In this document: positions 1 through 6,863 of the stretch, piece by piece
How the letters are laid out: every line of letters begins with the position of its first letter
Numbering within the stretch: the stretch's first letter is position 1
Assembly (NCBI GenBank): GCA_003557605.1
Contig: PWNW01000206.1
Coordinates: forward strand, 1-12,127
Direction: 5' to 3'
Source of the DNA: Spirochaetaceae bacterium
GTDB lineage: Bacteria; Spirochaetota; Spirochaetia; PWKH01
Length of the DNA: 12,127 nucleotides
The notes under the pieces: model-generated
Seen by the model: the letters and a program-made list of their open reading frames with translations, nothing else
Database searches by the model: none
What the model was told of the DNA's origin: nothing
Program-made: the position numbers and the translations under genes

Positions 1-284
1 GTCAATTGGATGGATCTTCTGCATATTCAGTGCAGAGATATTTATTGATGACAGAGAAATAAAAAGTAATGAGAAAAGAAAAAAATGTCTGATGTGCATT
101 TGCAGACTCCTACGATGTTGATTTATATTGTTGTAGACTATGAGTATACCCGAATAATTCAAAAAAATCTTTAAAAAGGGATATGCTTTGGGAGAAATTT
201 TTCCTGTTACCAAAATAGATTTCGATTGTTCACTATATGCACGAAATCCTAATTTCGTGGCAAATATATATGGGGAGTAACGTG
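1..284. other. Non-coding leader region upstream of the HdeD-like gene
   Basis: This AT-rich stretch has no convincing coding frame. It holds a small hairpin (TCTGCA at 18-23 with TGCAGA at 31-36, seven-base loop) that could be the end of an upstream transcription unit, although no good T-run follows. Candidate promoters for the gene at 285 are weak: TTGCAG (100-105) with TATATT (124-129) at 18-bp spacing, or TTGGGA (188-193) with CAAAAT (211-216) at 17 bp. I cannot choose between them. Confidence 0.5.
240..259 (+). promoter_or_regulatory. Hairpin in the 5' leader of the HdeD-like gene
   Basis: CACGAAAT (240-247) and ATTTCGTG (252-259) form a perfect 8-bp stem with a four-base loop. It lies 12 bases before the GGGGAG ribosome binding site of the gene that starts at 285. 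There is no T-run, so it is not a terminator. It could stabilise the mRNA or, as a DNA dyad, act as an operator. The symmetry is seen directly; the role is a guess. Confidence 0.35.
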
Positions 285-866
285 ATGGGACCTATTAAGG
301 ATTGGCTTCAGAAGATGTTTATCGGTATTTTTGCCGTGATAATCGGGGCCTTTATTTTTTTTCAAACAGCCAATTTCGCTATGTTCCTTGTCATAGCACT
401 GGGAATATTTGCTGTATTAAACGGTTTTTTTATCCTGTTTACCGGGATTAAGGCCCCCTTCGAAAAGTCTGCAAAAGCAGTAATCATTGCCCGCGGGGCG
501 GTTTCTCTTACAGTAGGATTATGCGCCGTATTTCTGCCGATGCTGTTTTTGAAAATTACCTGGTTCACTATGCTCTATGTAATCGGATTTCAGCTGTTTA
601 TTACAGGGGTTCTCGGTATAATCAACGCTGTTGAGATGAAACGGTATCATATGCCCGTCATTTCTCGAATTGTCGAAGCGGTAATATCTATAGCCTTAGC
701 GCTTCTGATTATTTTCATGCCCCAGGAAATTGGAGAGACCCTGCTGAAGGTGCTCGGTGTATTTGTTGTCGGATTCGGTATCGTCATGATTGTGAAGGGC
801 CTTTCATTACGTAAAGATTCTGATCATGACTACTACCGAAGCGCACAGCCCTTTAATCATAATTAA
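285..866 (+). CDS. HdeD-family (DUF308) six-helix inner-membrane protein
   Basis: This is a 193-residue, very hydrophobic protein of the HdeD/DUF308 type. About six membrane segments can be seen, near residues 11-27, 31-53, 66-86, 92-114, 127-146 and 150-171. They are arranged as repeated two-helix units with small basic loops and a polar C-terminal tail rich in Asp, His and Asn. HdeD of Escherichia coli is linked to acid resistance at high cell density, but most family members have no assigned function, so no specific role is inferred. The frame is open from 237. I chose ATG 285 because GGGGAG at 272-277 sits seven bases before it, and because the extra 16 residues would not look like the family N-terminus. 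It lies upstream of the his operon on the same strand, but the his promoter and attenuator separate it from that operon. Confidence 0.8.
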   Translation: MGPIKDWLQKMFIGIFAVIIGAFIFFQTANFAMFLVIALGIFAVLNGFFILFTGIKAPFEKSAKAVIIARGAVSLTVGLCAVFLPMLFLKITWFTMLYVIGFQLFITGVLGIINAVEMKRYHMPVISRIVEAVISIALALLIIFMPQEIGETLLKVLGVFVVGFGIVMIVKGLSLRKDSDHDYYRSAQPFNHN

Positions 867-937
867 CGCTTCCAACGGATGCTGCTTTGTGTTTTAGATC
901 CAGGAACTGCCTGTACCAGGGAGAATCTTTGATCTAC

Positions 938-966
938 TTGACATGTTTTCCCTGAATCGGTAGTCT
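938..966 (+). promoter_or_regulatory. Probable his operon promoter
   Basis: A perfect -35 box, TTGACA (938-943), is followed 17 bases later by TAGTCT (961-966). TAGTCT matches the -10 consensus only at its first, second and last positions. The expected transcription start, about seven bases past the -10 box, falls at 973, exactly on the A of the leader-peptide ATG. An alternative -10, TATGAT (972-977), is closer to consensus, but it is 28 bases from TTGACA and would start transcription inside the leader gene. The first pairing is therefore preferred. Confidence 0.6.
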
Positions 967-972
967 CAGATT

Positions 973-1032
973 ATGATATTACTTGCTGTCGGTACAGTTA
1001 TCAGACATCACCACCATTCCTGCTGCTGCTGA
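973..1032 (+). CDS. hisL: his operon leader peptide with four His codons
   Basis: A short open frame encodes MILLAVGTVIRHHHHSCCC and stops at TGA 1030-1032. The four consecutive His codons (CAT CAC CAC CAT, 1006-1017) sit directly upstream of the first biosynthetic gene of a histidine operon. This is the signature of a translated leader that senses charged histidyl-tRNA. The flanking RNA can fold into the alternative hairpins expected of such a system. Three Cys codons follow the His run; whether they matter is unknown. There is no Shine-Dalgarno sequence before ATG 973. With the predicted transcription start on the same base, the peptide may be translated from a leaderless transcript. The peptide is not expected to function after synthesis. 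Confidence 0.87.
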   Translation: MILLAVGTVIRHHHHSCCC

Positions 1033-1092
1033 TATGTGAAGTGTGGTGTCATGTAACCAGGTTATATTCCCGCATTTCATGCGGGATTTTTT
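1005..1092 (+). promoter_or_regulatory. his transcription attenuator (alternative RNA hairpins)
   Basis: Three overlapping RNA helices can be drawn. The 1:2 pause hairpin pairs 1005-1014, which covers the His codons, with 1043-1048 and 1051-1054, giving ten Watson-Crick pairs and a two-base bulge. The 2:3 antiterminator pairs 1036-1046 with 1070-1080, giving eleven unbroken pairs of which three are G-U. The 3:4 terminator pairs 1069-1074 with 1080-1085, followed by six T. The antiterminator consumes the 5' arm and loop of the terminator, and the 1:2 hairpin consumes part of the antiterminator, so the structures exclude one another. A ribosome stalled at the His codons would leave 1036-1046 free and allow read-through. 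A ribosome at the stop codon, or no ribosome at all, would favour termination. This matches the known enterobacterial his logic. The pairings are read from sequence; no energies were calculated. Confidence 0.85.
1069..1092 (+). terminator. Intrinsic terminator of the his attenuator
   Basis: CCCGCA (1069-1074) and TGCGGG (1080-1085) form a six-pair GC-rich stem with a TTTCA loop. One A and then six T (1087-1092) follow. It lies 30 bases before the hisG start, so it must act conditionally within the operon leader. Confidence 0.88.
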
Positions 1093-1121
1093 GTGTTCTT
1101 GTACCGGTATCGGAGGCTGAT

Positions 1122-1997
1122 ATGGAGCAGAGAAACTGCATACGGATAGCGATTCAAAAGAGCGGAAGACTGAGTGAAAAATCATTAAGCCTGATTCAGG
1201 ACTGCGGTATAGACTATTCCGCCGGATCTAGGGTACTGAAAGCCATGGCGGACAACTTTCCCATGGAGTTTCTGTTTCTCAGGGATGATGATATTCCTGA
1301 ATATGTCCATGACGGCATTGCAGATATCGGTATAGTCGGAAAGAATGAAGTCGATGAAAAGGGATATCCTGTGGACATCATCAGGGACTTGGGGTTTTCA
1401 AAGTGCCGTTTATCAGTAGCTGTACCCAATACAGAGACGTACAGCGGTACTGCATATCTCCAAGGCAGGTCAATAGCGACATCATATCCGAATATTCTGA
1501 AAACATGCCTTGATGAAAGAGGTATTGAAGCTGATGTGCATGTGGTCAGCGGTTCTGTTGAGATAGCGCCTACCATTGGACTTGCAGATGCTGTGTTCGA
1601 TATCGTCAGTACCGGCAGCACCCTCGTCAGCAACGGACTGCAGGAGGTTGAGACTCTCTACAAGTCTTCTGCAGTGCTGATAGCAAGGCAGGGCATTGAA
1701 GATACAGCTCCTGAGAAATACAAGATCATACAGAAGCTTCTTGTCCGCATCGATGCGGTAATGCGTGCCCGTCATTACAAGTATATTCTGTTCAATCTTC
1801 CCAAGGAGCATATTGAAGAGGTAAGCCGCATTATTCCAGGAATGAAGAGCCCGACGGTTACGCCGCTGTACAAGGAAGGCTGGATATCGGTACAGACGGT
1901 GGTCAAGGAAGATGATTTTTGGGAAGTGCTTGAGGCGCTTCAGTCTCTCGGAGCTCAGGGCATTCTGGTAACATCAATTGAGAAGATGACTCGGTAG
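1122..1997 (+). CDS. hisG: ATP phosphoribosyltransferase, long form
   Basis: HisG joins ATP and PRPP to make phosphoribosyl-ATP, the first and normally feedback-controlled step of histidine synthesis. The 291 residues fit the long form (about 300 in Escherichia coli). They comprise the two-lobed catalytic domain (about 1-215) plus a C-terminal ACT-like regulatory domain (about 217-288), which binds histidine in the family. A separate HisZ partner is therefore not needed. The PRPP-binding loop is clear at residues 156-168 (DAVFDIVSTGSTL), and the N-terminal motif IAIQKSGRL is also present. The frame is open from 1041, but the upstream part overlaps the attenuator. ATG 1122 is chosen because GGAGG at 1112-1116 lies five bases before it and the protein then begins as the family does. 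It is the first structural gene after the terminator. Confidence 0.96.
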   Translation: MEQRNCIRIAIQKSGRLSEKSLSLIQDCGIDYSAGSRVLKAMADNFPMEFLFLRDDDIPEYVHDGIADIGIVGKNEVDEKGYPVDIIRDLGFSKCRLSVAVPNTETYSGTAYLQGRSIATSYPNILKTCLDERGIEADVHVVSGSVEIAPTIGLADAVFDIVSTGSTLVSNGLQEVETLYKSSAVLIARQGIEDTAPEKYKIIQKLLVRIDAVMRARHYKYILFNLPKEHIEEVSRIIPGMKSPTVTPLYKEGWISVQTVVKEDDFWEVLEALQSLGAQGILVTSIEKMTR

Positions 1998-2019
1998 CAG
2001 TATTGCGCTGGAGGAATAT

Positions 2020-3353
2020 ATGAAACAACCGGTACGTGTATACATCAATCCGCATGCAGAAGACATTGAAGAAATCATAGCAAGACCGGACCAGCATTTG
2101 CTGAAGGTGCAGGACCAGGTATCCAACATCATCAATGTTGTCCAGGCAAGGGGCGACAAAGCTCTGTTTTCATTTACCAAAACCTTTGACGGGGTTGAAC
2201 TGGAACGATTGGAAGTTACCCGGGATGAAATTGATGAAGGCTGCAGGCTTGTGGACGATGAACTGAAAGCTGCGATGGAGACTGCAAAACACAATATAAA
2301 AGCATTCCATGCAGCCCAGGGGAAGGCAGAGCCGGTGGTTGAAACTCAGCCTGGTGTGCTGTGCTGGAGGAAGAATAAGCCGATAGAAACGATCGGCATA
2401 TACATTCCTGGAGGAACAGCGCCGCTGTTTTCTTCTGTGCTGATGCTCTCAGTTCCTGCGGTATTGGCAGGCTGCAGAGAAATTGTCATGGTTACACTCC
2501 CGGTCCTGAGGGCAAGGTTCATCCTGCAGTTCTTTATGCAGCGCATATCAGCGGGGTCACCAGAATTTTCAAAGTCGGCGGAGCCCAGGCGATTGCAGCA
2601 CTTGCATTCGGTACAGAGACAATTCCTCGGGTAGAAAAAATATTCGGACCAGGCAACCGCTATGTTACAATTGCAAAACTTATGCTTTCAGTCGACACTG
2701 TTGCAATCGATATGCCTGCCGGACCTTCCGAAGTGCTTGTTTTCGCTGATAAATCATCTGATCCAAGCATCATTGCCGCGGACATGCTGAGCCAGGCTGA
2801 ACATGGGTTTGACAGTCAGTCAATTCTCATTGTACCTGACCCGATGCTTTCCAATAAGGTGCTGGATCAGCTGAAAAAACAGCTGGAAGACCTGCCGAGA
2901 AAGGAATATGCCCTGTCTTCCCTGAAAAACAGCAGGATTGTCTGCACCAAGGACCGGGTTCAGATTCTTGATATCATTAACAGGTATGCACCTGAACATC
3001 TGATCTTTCTGCGGGACGACTGGGATGACTGGGAGCAGGAGATCAATAACGCAGGAAGTGTTTTCATCGGACAATGGACCCCTGAATCTGCAGGTGATTA
3101 TGCATCTGGAACAAATCATACGCTCCCGACTGGGGGATGGGCAAGAAGCATCAGCGGAGTGAGTCTTGAGAGTTTCCAGAAGCACATCACATACCAGCAG
3201 TTAACTCAGCAGGGTTTTTTAGCATTATCGTCGGTTATTGAGGTAATGGCACAGCATGAAGGGCTGGATGCGCATCGGCGCGCTGTCGAAATACGAAAAG
3301 CCTCTCTTGAAAACTCAAGCAGGCAGGACCATAATAGAGCGAAGCAGGAATAA
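2020..3353 (+). pseudogene. hisD: Histidinol dehydrogenase, interrupted by a one-base frameshift
   Basis: HisD oxidises L-histidinol to L-histidine in two NAD-dependent, zinc-assisted steps. The gene starts at ATG 2020 behind a GGAGG ribosome site and reads as HisD through the NAD-domain motif IPGGTAPLFSSV to about residue 161. At about 2497-2504 the reading frame moves back by one base. From 2502 the other frame continues seamlessly as HisD (GPEGKVHPAVLYAAHISG onward) to the TAA at 3351-3353. All catalytic and zinc-site motifs lie after the break: SQAEHG, PEHLIF, the GDYASGTNHTLPTGG segment, and the Asp-Ala-His near the C-terminus. Restoring one base would give about 444 residues, a normal length. 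Without it, translation ends at 2634 after 204 codons with no active site. The break lies in a C-run beside a G pair, where a sequencing error is possible. The rest of the operon looks intact, so error or very recent mutation is more likely than old decay. Confidence 0.9.
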
Positions 3354-3367
3354 AGGAGAGAGCCGCT

Positions 3368-4438
3368 ATGAACAGTGATCAGAAAATTTCTTCACTGCTG
3401 AGAAAAAATATCAGGAACATGAAACCGTACTCCTCTGCAAGGAACGAATATTCCGGAAATGCAGAAGTATTTCTTGATGCAAATGAAAACTACCGCAGTT
3501 TTTTTACCGTTCCAGTCAATCGGTATCCGGATCCCCTGAGCCGTGAGCTTGTGGAAAAGATATCCCGGTGGAAGGGGCTTGAGCCGGAGAATATCTGCAT
3601 CACCAACGGCAGCGATGAAGCAATTGACCTGATCTATCGTGCTTTCGCTGAACCCGCCAGCGACAATGCCTTGATTATGCCGCCGACCTACGGTGTGTAC
3701 CAGGTATTTGCTGAACTGAATAATGTGGAAACAATAAGAGTTCCTCTTCAGGAAGATTTTTCTATTGATGTTGAAGGGCTTTCAATTCTCTTTGATCATC
3801 GTGATTTTGTTCATACCCTGAAACTGCTGTTTATCTGCTCCCCAAATAATCCTACAGGAAACGCTATGAACAAGGATGATATTGCAGGACTTGTGCAAAG
3901 CTTTCCTGGGATTGTGGTAGTGGATGAAGCATATCAGGATTTCAGCAGCTCCCCTTCCTGTATTGATCTTGTAAAGGATTTTCAGAACCTCGCGGTGCTT
4001 CAGACTTTTTCCAAAGCATGGGGAATGGCAGGAGCACGGGTCGGTATGACGTTCAGCAGCCCTGATATTATTCAGGTTCTGCATAAAATCAAGTATCCCT
4101 ACAATGTCAGCAAACTTTCTCAGCATGCTGCATTAGAGGCGTTGGACAAAAGGGAAGAAGTGCTTCGAGGTATTGAGGAAATTAAGAATTCACGAGAACA
4201 GCTTGCACATAGTCTCAAGGAACTGCCCTATGTGGAGCATGTGTTCCCGTCGGATGCAAATTTCCTTCTTGTCAGAGTAACCGATGCGGACAAACTCTAC
4301 GAGGAACTCAAGCATCATGGGATTGTGATACGAAACCGCAGCAGTCAGTACATGTGCAGCGGATGTGTCAGGATAACTGTCGGAAGTCCTGCAGAACTGG
4401 ACAGACTTATAGAGACCATGAAAAAGATACAGCTGTAG
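3368..4438 (+). CDS. hisC: Histidinol-phosphate aminotransferase
   Basis: HisC is a PLP-dependent class I/II aminotransferase that moves an amino group from glutamate to imidazole-acetol phosphate, giving L-histidinol phosphate. The 356 residues match the family length. The PLP-binding lysine is K216 in FSKAWGMAGARVG. The supporting residues are the SPNNPTG motif (158-164), the DEAY motif (186-189), and the NGSDE motif (80-84) that helps hold the cofactor phosphate. The N-terminal ANENY and RYPDP motifs are typical of HisC. ATG 3368 follows an AAGGAGAG site by seven bases and lies 14 bases after the hisD stop. Nothing is unusual in the sequence. Confidence 0.96.
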   Translation: MNSDQKISSLLRKNIRNMKPYSSARNEYSGNAEVFLDANENYRSFFTVPVNRYPDPLSRELVEKISRWKGLEPENICITNGSDEAIDLIYRAFAEPASDNALIMPPTYGVYQVFAELNNVETIRVPLQEDFSIDVEGLSILFDHRDFVHTLKLLFICSPNNPTGNAMNKDDIAGLVQSFPGIVVVDEAYQDFSSSPSCIDLVKDFQNLAVLQTFSKAWGMAGARVGMTFSSPDIIQVLHKIKYPYNVSKLSQHAALEALDKREEVLRGIEEIKNSREQLAHSLKELPYVEHVFPSDANFLLVRVTDADKLYEELKHHGIVIRNRSSQYMCSGCVRITVGSPAELDRLIETMKKIQL

Positions 4439-4452
4439 AGCTGGAGGTGGGT

Positions 4453-5511
4453 ATGATGAAGCCGCTGCTGTGCATATATCTTGAAGAAGCGGTGCTCAGA
4501 AGCATCGATAACGGAAGCACATATCCGGTGTTTCAACCTGGTGTAATTACTGCTCTTGGGACTATCAGCAGTATTGATGCATTTGAACTGATTCTCATTG
4601 TCCCAGAACCTGCTGAAGAAGATGTTTCTGAAGGTAAAAAACAGATGCAGGAATACATGCTGCAGCTGTTCAAAAATGAGGGGATAGACCTGTATTGTGT
4701 CTGCACAGAACAGCAGGTGCTTGATACATGGGATCCTGGGGAAACTCGAGATATGCTGCATGAGTCCGTTGTTATAGGATGCAGTGAAAGGCCTGTCCAT
4801 CTTGCAAAGAAGCTCTCATGCAGGGTCCTGCTGCTGGAAAGGGAAGGGGAGACGCTGCAAAGTGAAGCGGTCTATGTGAAGACATGGCGGGAAGCAGCAA
4901 GCCTGCTTACCGGTCAGGGGCCGGCACTTCCGGAAAGAAGGGCAGAAATCAGCAGGAAGACATCTGAAACAGATATTTTTATCTCATTGAACCTGGACGG
5001 AACAGGGGAATCTTCTATTTCTACCGGGTTGAATTTTCTTGATCACATGCTGCATCAGCTTGGTAAGCACGGAAAACTTGATCTGACCGTACAGGTAAAA
5101 GGTGATCTTGAAGTTGATGAGCATCACACCATTGAAGATACGGCAATTGTGCTTGGTCAGGTGATGCTGAAAGCCCTAGGTGATAAGCGTGGTATACGGC
5201 GCTATGGATTTCTTCTTCCCATGGATGATGCATTAGCTGAAGCGGCAGTTGATTTCTCGGGAAGACCTTGGCTGCTCTGGGATGTTTCCCTGCATAGAGA
5301 ATATGTCGGGGATCTTCCTACGGATATGATATTTCATTTCTTTAAGTCTTTTTCCGATGAGGCAAAATGCAATCTCTCGCTTAAGGCTCATGGTGATAAT
5401 GACCACCATATTGCAGAGGCACTGTTCAAGGCCTTTGCCAGGGCTGTACGCATGGCCGTACAGCGTGATCCCCTTGATGAAACGCTTCCTTCAACCAAAG
5501 GAGCTTTGTAG
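4453..5511 (+). CDS. hisB: HisB: imidazoleglycerol-phosphate dehydratase fused to a degenerate phosphatase-like domain
   Basis: The C-terminal half (about residues 168-352) is a complete imidazoleglycerol-phosphate dehydratase. It has both metal-binding motifs, HHTIED (224-229) and DHHIAE (317-322), the FLDHML segment and the terminal LPSTKG. The N-terminal 165 residues occupy the place of the HAD-type histidinol-phosphatase of the bifunctional HisB, and the whole length (352) matches that fusion (about 355). The alignment is still visible at FQPGVITAL (27-35) and at VVIGCSERPVHLA (106-118). However, the motif I DxDGT nucleophile is absent near residue 10, and the motif II Ser/Thr-Asn has become Val-Pro. 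No Cys-x-His...Cys-x-Cys zinc loop or motif III lysine is seen, and GD...D of motif IV has become GC...P. The domain is probably catalytically dead. The frame is open from 4354, inside hisC. ATG 4453 (or 4456) is chosen because GGAGG at 4443-4447 precedes it. Confidence 0.9.
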   Translation: MMKPLLCIYLEEAVLRSIDNGSTYPVFQPGVITALGTISSIDAFELILIVPEPAEEDVSEGKKQMQEYMLQLFKNEGIDLYCVCTEQQVLDTWDPGETRDMLHESVVIGCSERPVHLAKKLSCRVLLLEREGETLQSEAVYVKTWREAASLLTGQGPALPERRAEISRKTSETDIFISLNLDGTGESSISTGLNFLDHMLHQLGKHGKLDLTVQVKGDLEVDEHHTIEDTAIVLGQVMLKALGDKRGIRRYGFLLPMDDALAEAAVDFSGRPWLLWDVSLHREYVGDLPTDMIFHFFKSFSDEAKCNLSLKAHGDNDHHIAEALFKAFARAVRMAVQRDPLDETLPSTKGAL

Positions 5512-6099
5512 ATGAGCAGCAACGTTGCAGTAGTTCAATATAATGCGGGAAATACCATGTCGGTAGTCTGTGCCTTGAAGCGGCAGGGGATAGAACCGTT
5601 GGTCACCGATGATCCGCAGCTGCTGAAACGCGCCCACAAGGTGATATTCCCCGGTGTGGGGGAAGCAAAAGCTGCCATGACCTATCTTCGTTCACGAGGC
5701 CTTGATGAGGTGCTTGTGTCTCTGAAACAGCCGTTTCTTGGTATTTGTCTCGGACTGCAGCTGATGTGCAGCCGCAGTGAAGAGGGGAACACCAAAACCC
5801 TGGGAATATTTCCGGAGGAAGTGAAGCGCTTTCCCCCGGAGGATAAGATCCCTCATATGGGCTGGAATACCATTGAAGATCTCTCATCCCCGCTGTTTCG
5901 CGGCATTCATGAAGGTGTGTATGTATATTTTGTACATGGATACTATGCTGCAAAGGGAAACGACACCATTGCCCGCACATCCTATATCCTTCCCTTCAGC
6001 GCTGCTTTGCATAAAGACAATTTCTATGGAACCCAGTTCCATCCTGAAAAAAGCGGAACAGTAGGTGAAGCAATACTGAGGAACTTTCTCAGCCTCTAA
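5512..6099 (+). CDS. hisH: Imidazole glycerol phosphate synthase, glutaminase subunit
   Basis: HisH is the class I glutamine amidotransferase that hydrolyses glutamine and channels ammonia through the barrel of HisF. The 195 residues are normal for the family. The nucleophile is C79 in the FLGICLGLQLM elbow, and the other triad members are H177 and E179 in FHPEKSG. The substrate-side motifs FPGVG (46-50) and HMGWN (115-119), seen in other HisH proteins, are also present. ATG 5512 directly abuts the hisB stop (TAG at 5509-5511), and its ribosome site AAAGGAGC lies inside the end of hisB, so translational coupling to hisB is likely. Its partner hisF lies one gene downstream, beyond hisA. Confidence 0.96.
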   Translation: MSSNVAVVQYNAGNTMSVVCALKRQGIEPLVTDDPQLLKRAHKVIFPGVGEAKAAMTYLRSRGLDEVLVSLKQPFLGICLGLQLMCSRSEEGNTKTLGIFPEEVKRFPPEDKIPHMGWNTIEDLSSPLFRGIHEGVYVYFVHGYYAAKGNDTIARTSYILPFSAALHKDNFYGTQFHPEKSGTVGEAILRNFLSL

Positions 6100-6117
6100 A
6101 TACCAGGAGCGCAGCAT

Positions 6118-6849
6118 ATGGAAATTATACCTGCAATAGATATCATAGACGGAGCCTGTGTAAGGCTGACCCAGGGAGATTACGGAAGAAAGAAAATCTA
6201 CGGCCAGGACCCGGTTGAAACTGCAAAGATGTATGAAGATGCTGGATGCCGCAGACTGCACCTTGTGGACCTTGACGGAGCAAAAGCTGGTCATGTGGTG
6301 AATTATAAAGTCTTGGAACACATTGCAGGATCAACCAGCCTTGTGATAGATGTTGGAGGAGGAATACACTCTGACAAGGATATTGAATTGGTGTTTAACG
6401 CAGGGGCTTCCATGGTTACAGGAGGCAGTATTGCGGTAAAAGCCCCTGACAGGTTCCTCCATTGGCTTGAGACATACGGAGCAGACAGCATTATACTTGG
6501 GGCTGATGCCCGAAACGGCAGAATTGCTGTATCAGGATGGACTGAAGAATCTGATCTGGAGGTCACGCAGTTCATTATCTCCTTTCTTGCGAAGGGAGTC
6601 AGAAAGGTTATCAGCACAGATATATCTGTAGACGGCATGATGACCGGTCCTTCTGTCGAACTGTACCGAAGTATTATGAAGCAGGCAGAGGAGTCGGGAT
6701 ATACGCTGGAACTAATTGCAAGCGGCGGGGTGTCCAAGGAAGAAGATCTTGAAATTCTTCAGCAGGCAGGAGTTTCAGGAGTTATTATTGGAAAGGCGCT
6801 GTATGAGAAAACCATTCCCATAGAGAGGCTGAAGTACTGGATACGTTGA
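6118..6849 (+). CDS. hisA: ProFAR isomerase
   Basis: HisA converts ProFAR to PRFAR by an Amadori rearrangement on a (beta/alpha)8 barrel. The 243 residues are the usual length. The catalytic aspartate D8 lies in IPAIDIIDG, and the second catalytic carboxylate region is at D130 (GADAR). STDISVDGMMTGP (residues 166-178) and the phosphate-binding DVGGGI (78-83) and ASGGV (201-205) loops are in place. The two half-barrel pattern resembles HisF, as expected from their common origin. AGGAG at 6105-6109 lies eight bases before ATG 6118, and the gene follows the hisH stop by 18 bases. Confidence 0.96.
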   Translation: MEIIPAIDIIDGACVRLTQGDYGRKKIYGQDPVETAKMYEDAGCRRLHLVDLDGAKAGHVVNYKVLEHIAGSTSLVIDVGGGIHSDKDIELVFNAGASMVTGGSIAVKAPDRFLHWLETYGADSIILGADARNGRIAVSGWTEESDLEVTQFIISFLAKGVRKVISTDISVDGMMTGPSVELYRSIMKQAEESGYTLELIASGGVSKEEDLEILQQAGVSGVIIGKALYEKTIPIERLKYWIR

Positions 6850-6863
6850 AAGGAGAATAAAGT

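Noticed and set aside
1054..1064. Palindrome TAACCAGGTTA as a separate operator
   Set aside because: It lies in the single-stranded link between attenuator segments, its one-base centre is too short for an RNA loop, and nothing else supports an operator here.
1041..1121. Longer hisG frame beginning at the alternative upstream start 1041
   Set aside because: It would translate through the attenuator and terminator. A good GGAGG site and the family-like N-terminus both support ATG 1122.
2497..2504. Programmed -1 ribosomal frameshift in hisD
   Set aside because: There is no X-XXY-YYZ slippery heptamer and no evident downstream stimulatory structure, and HisD is not known to be made this way.
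4354..4452. Upstream extension of hisB into hisC
   Set aside because: The added residues are the out-of-frame end of hisC. GGAGG at 4443-4447 marks the real start.
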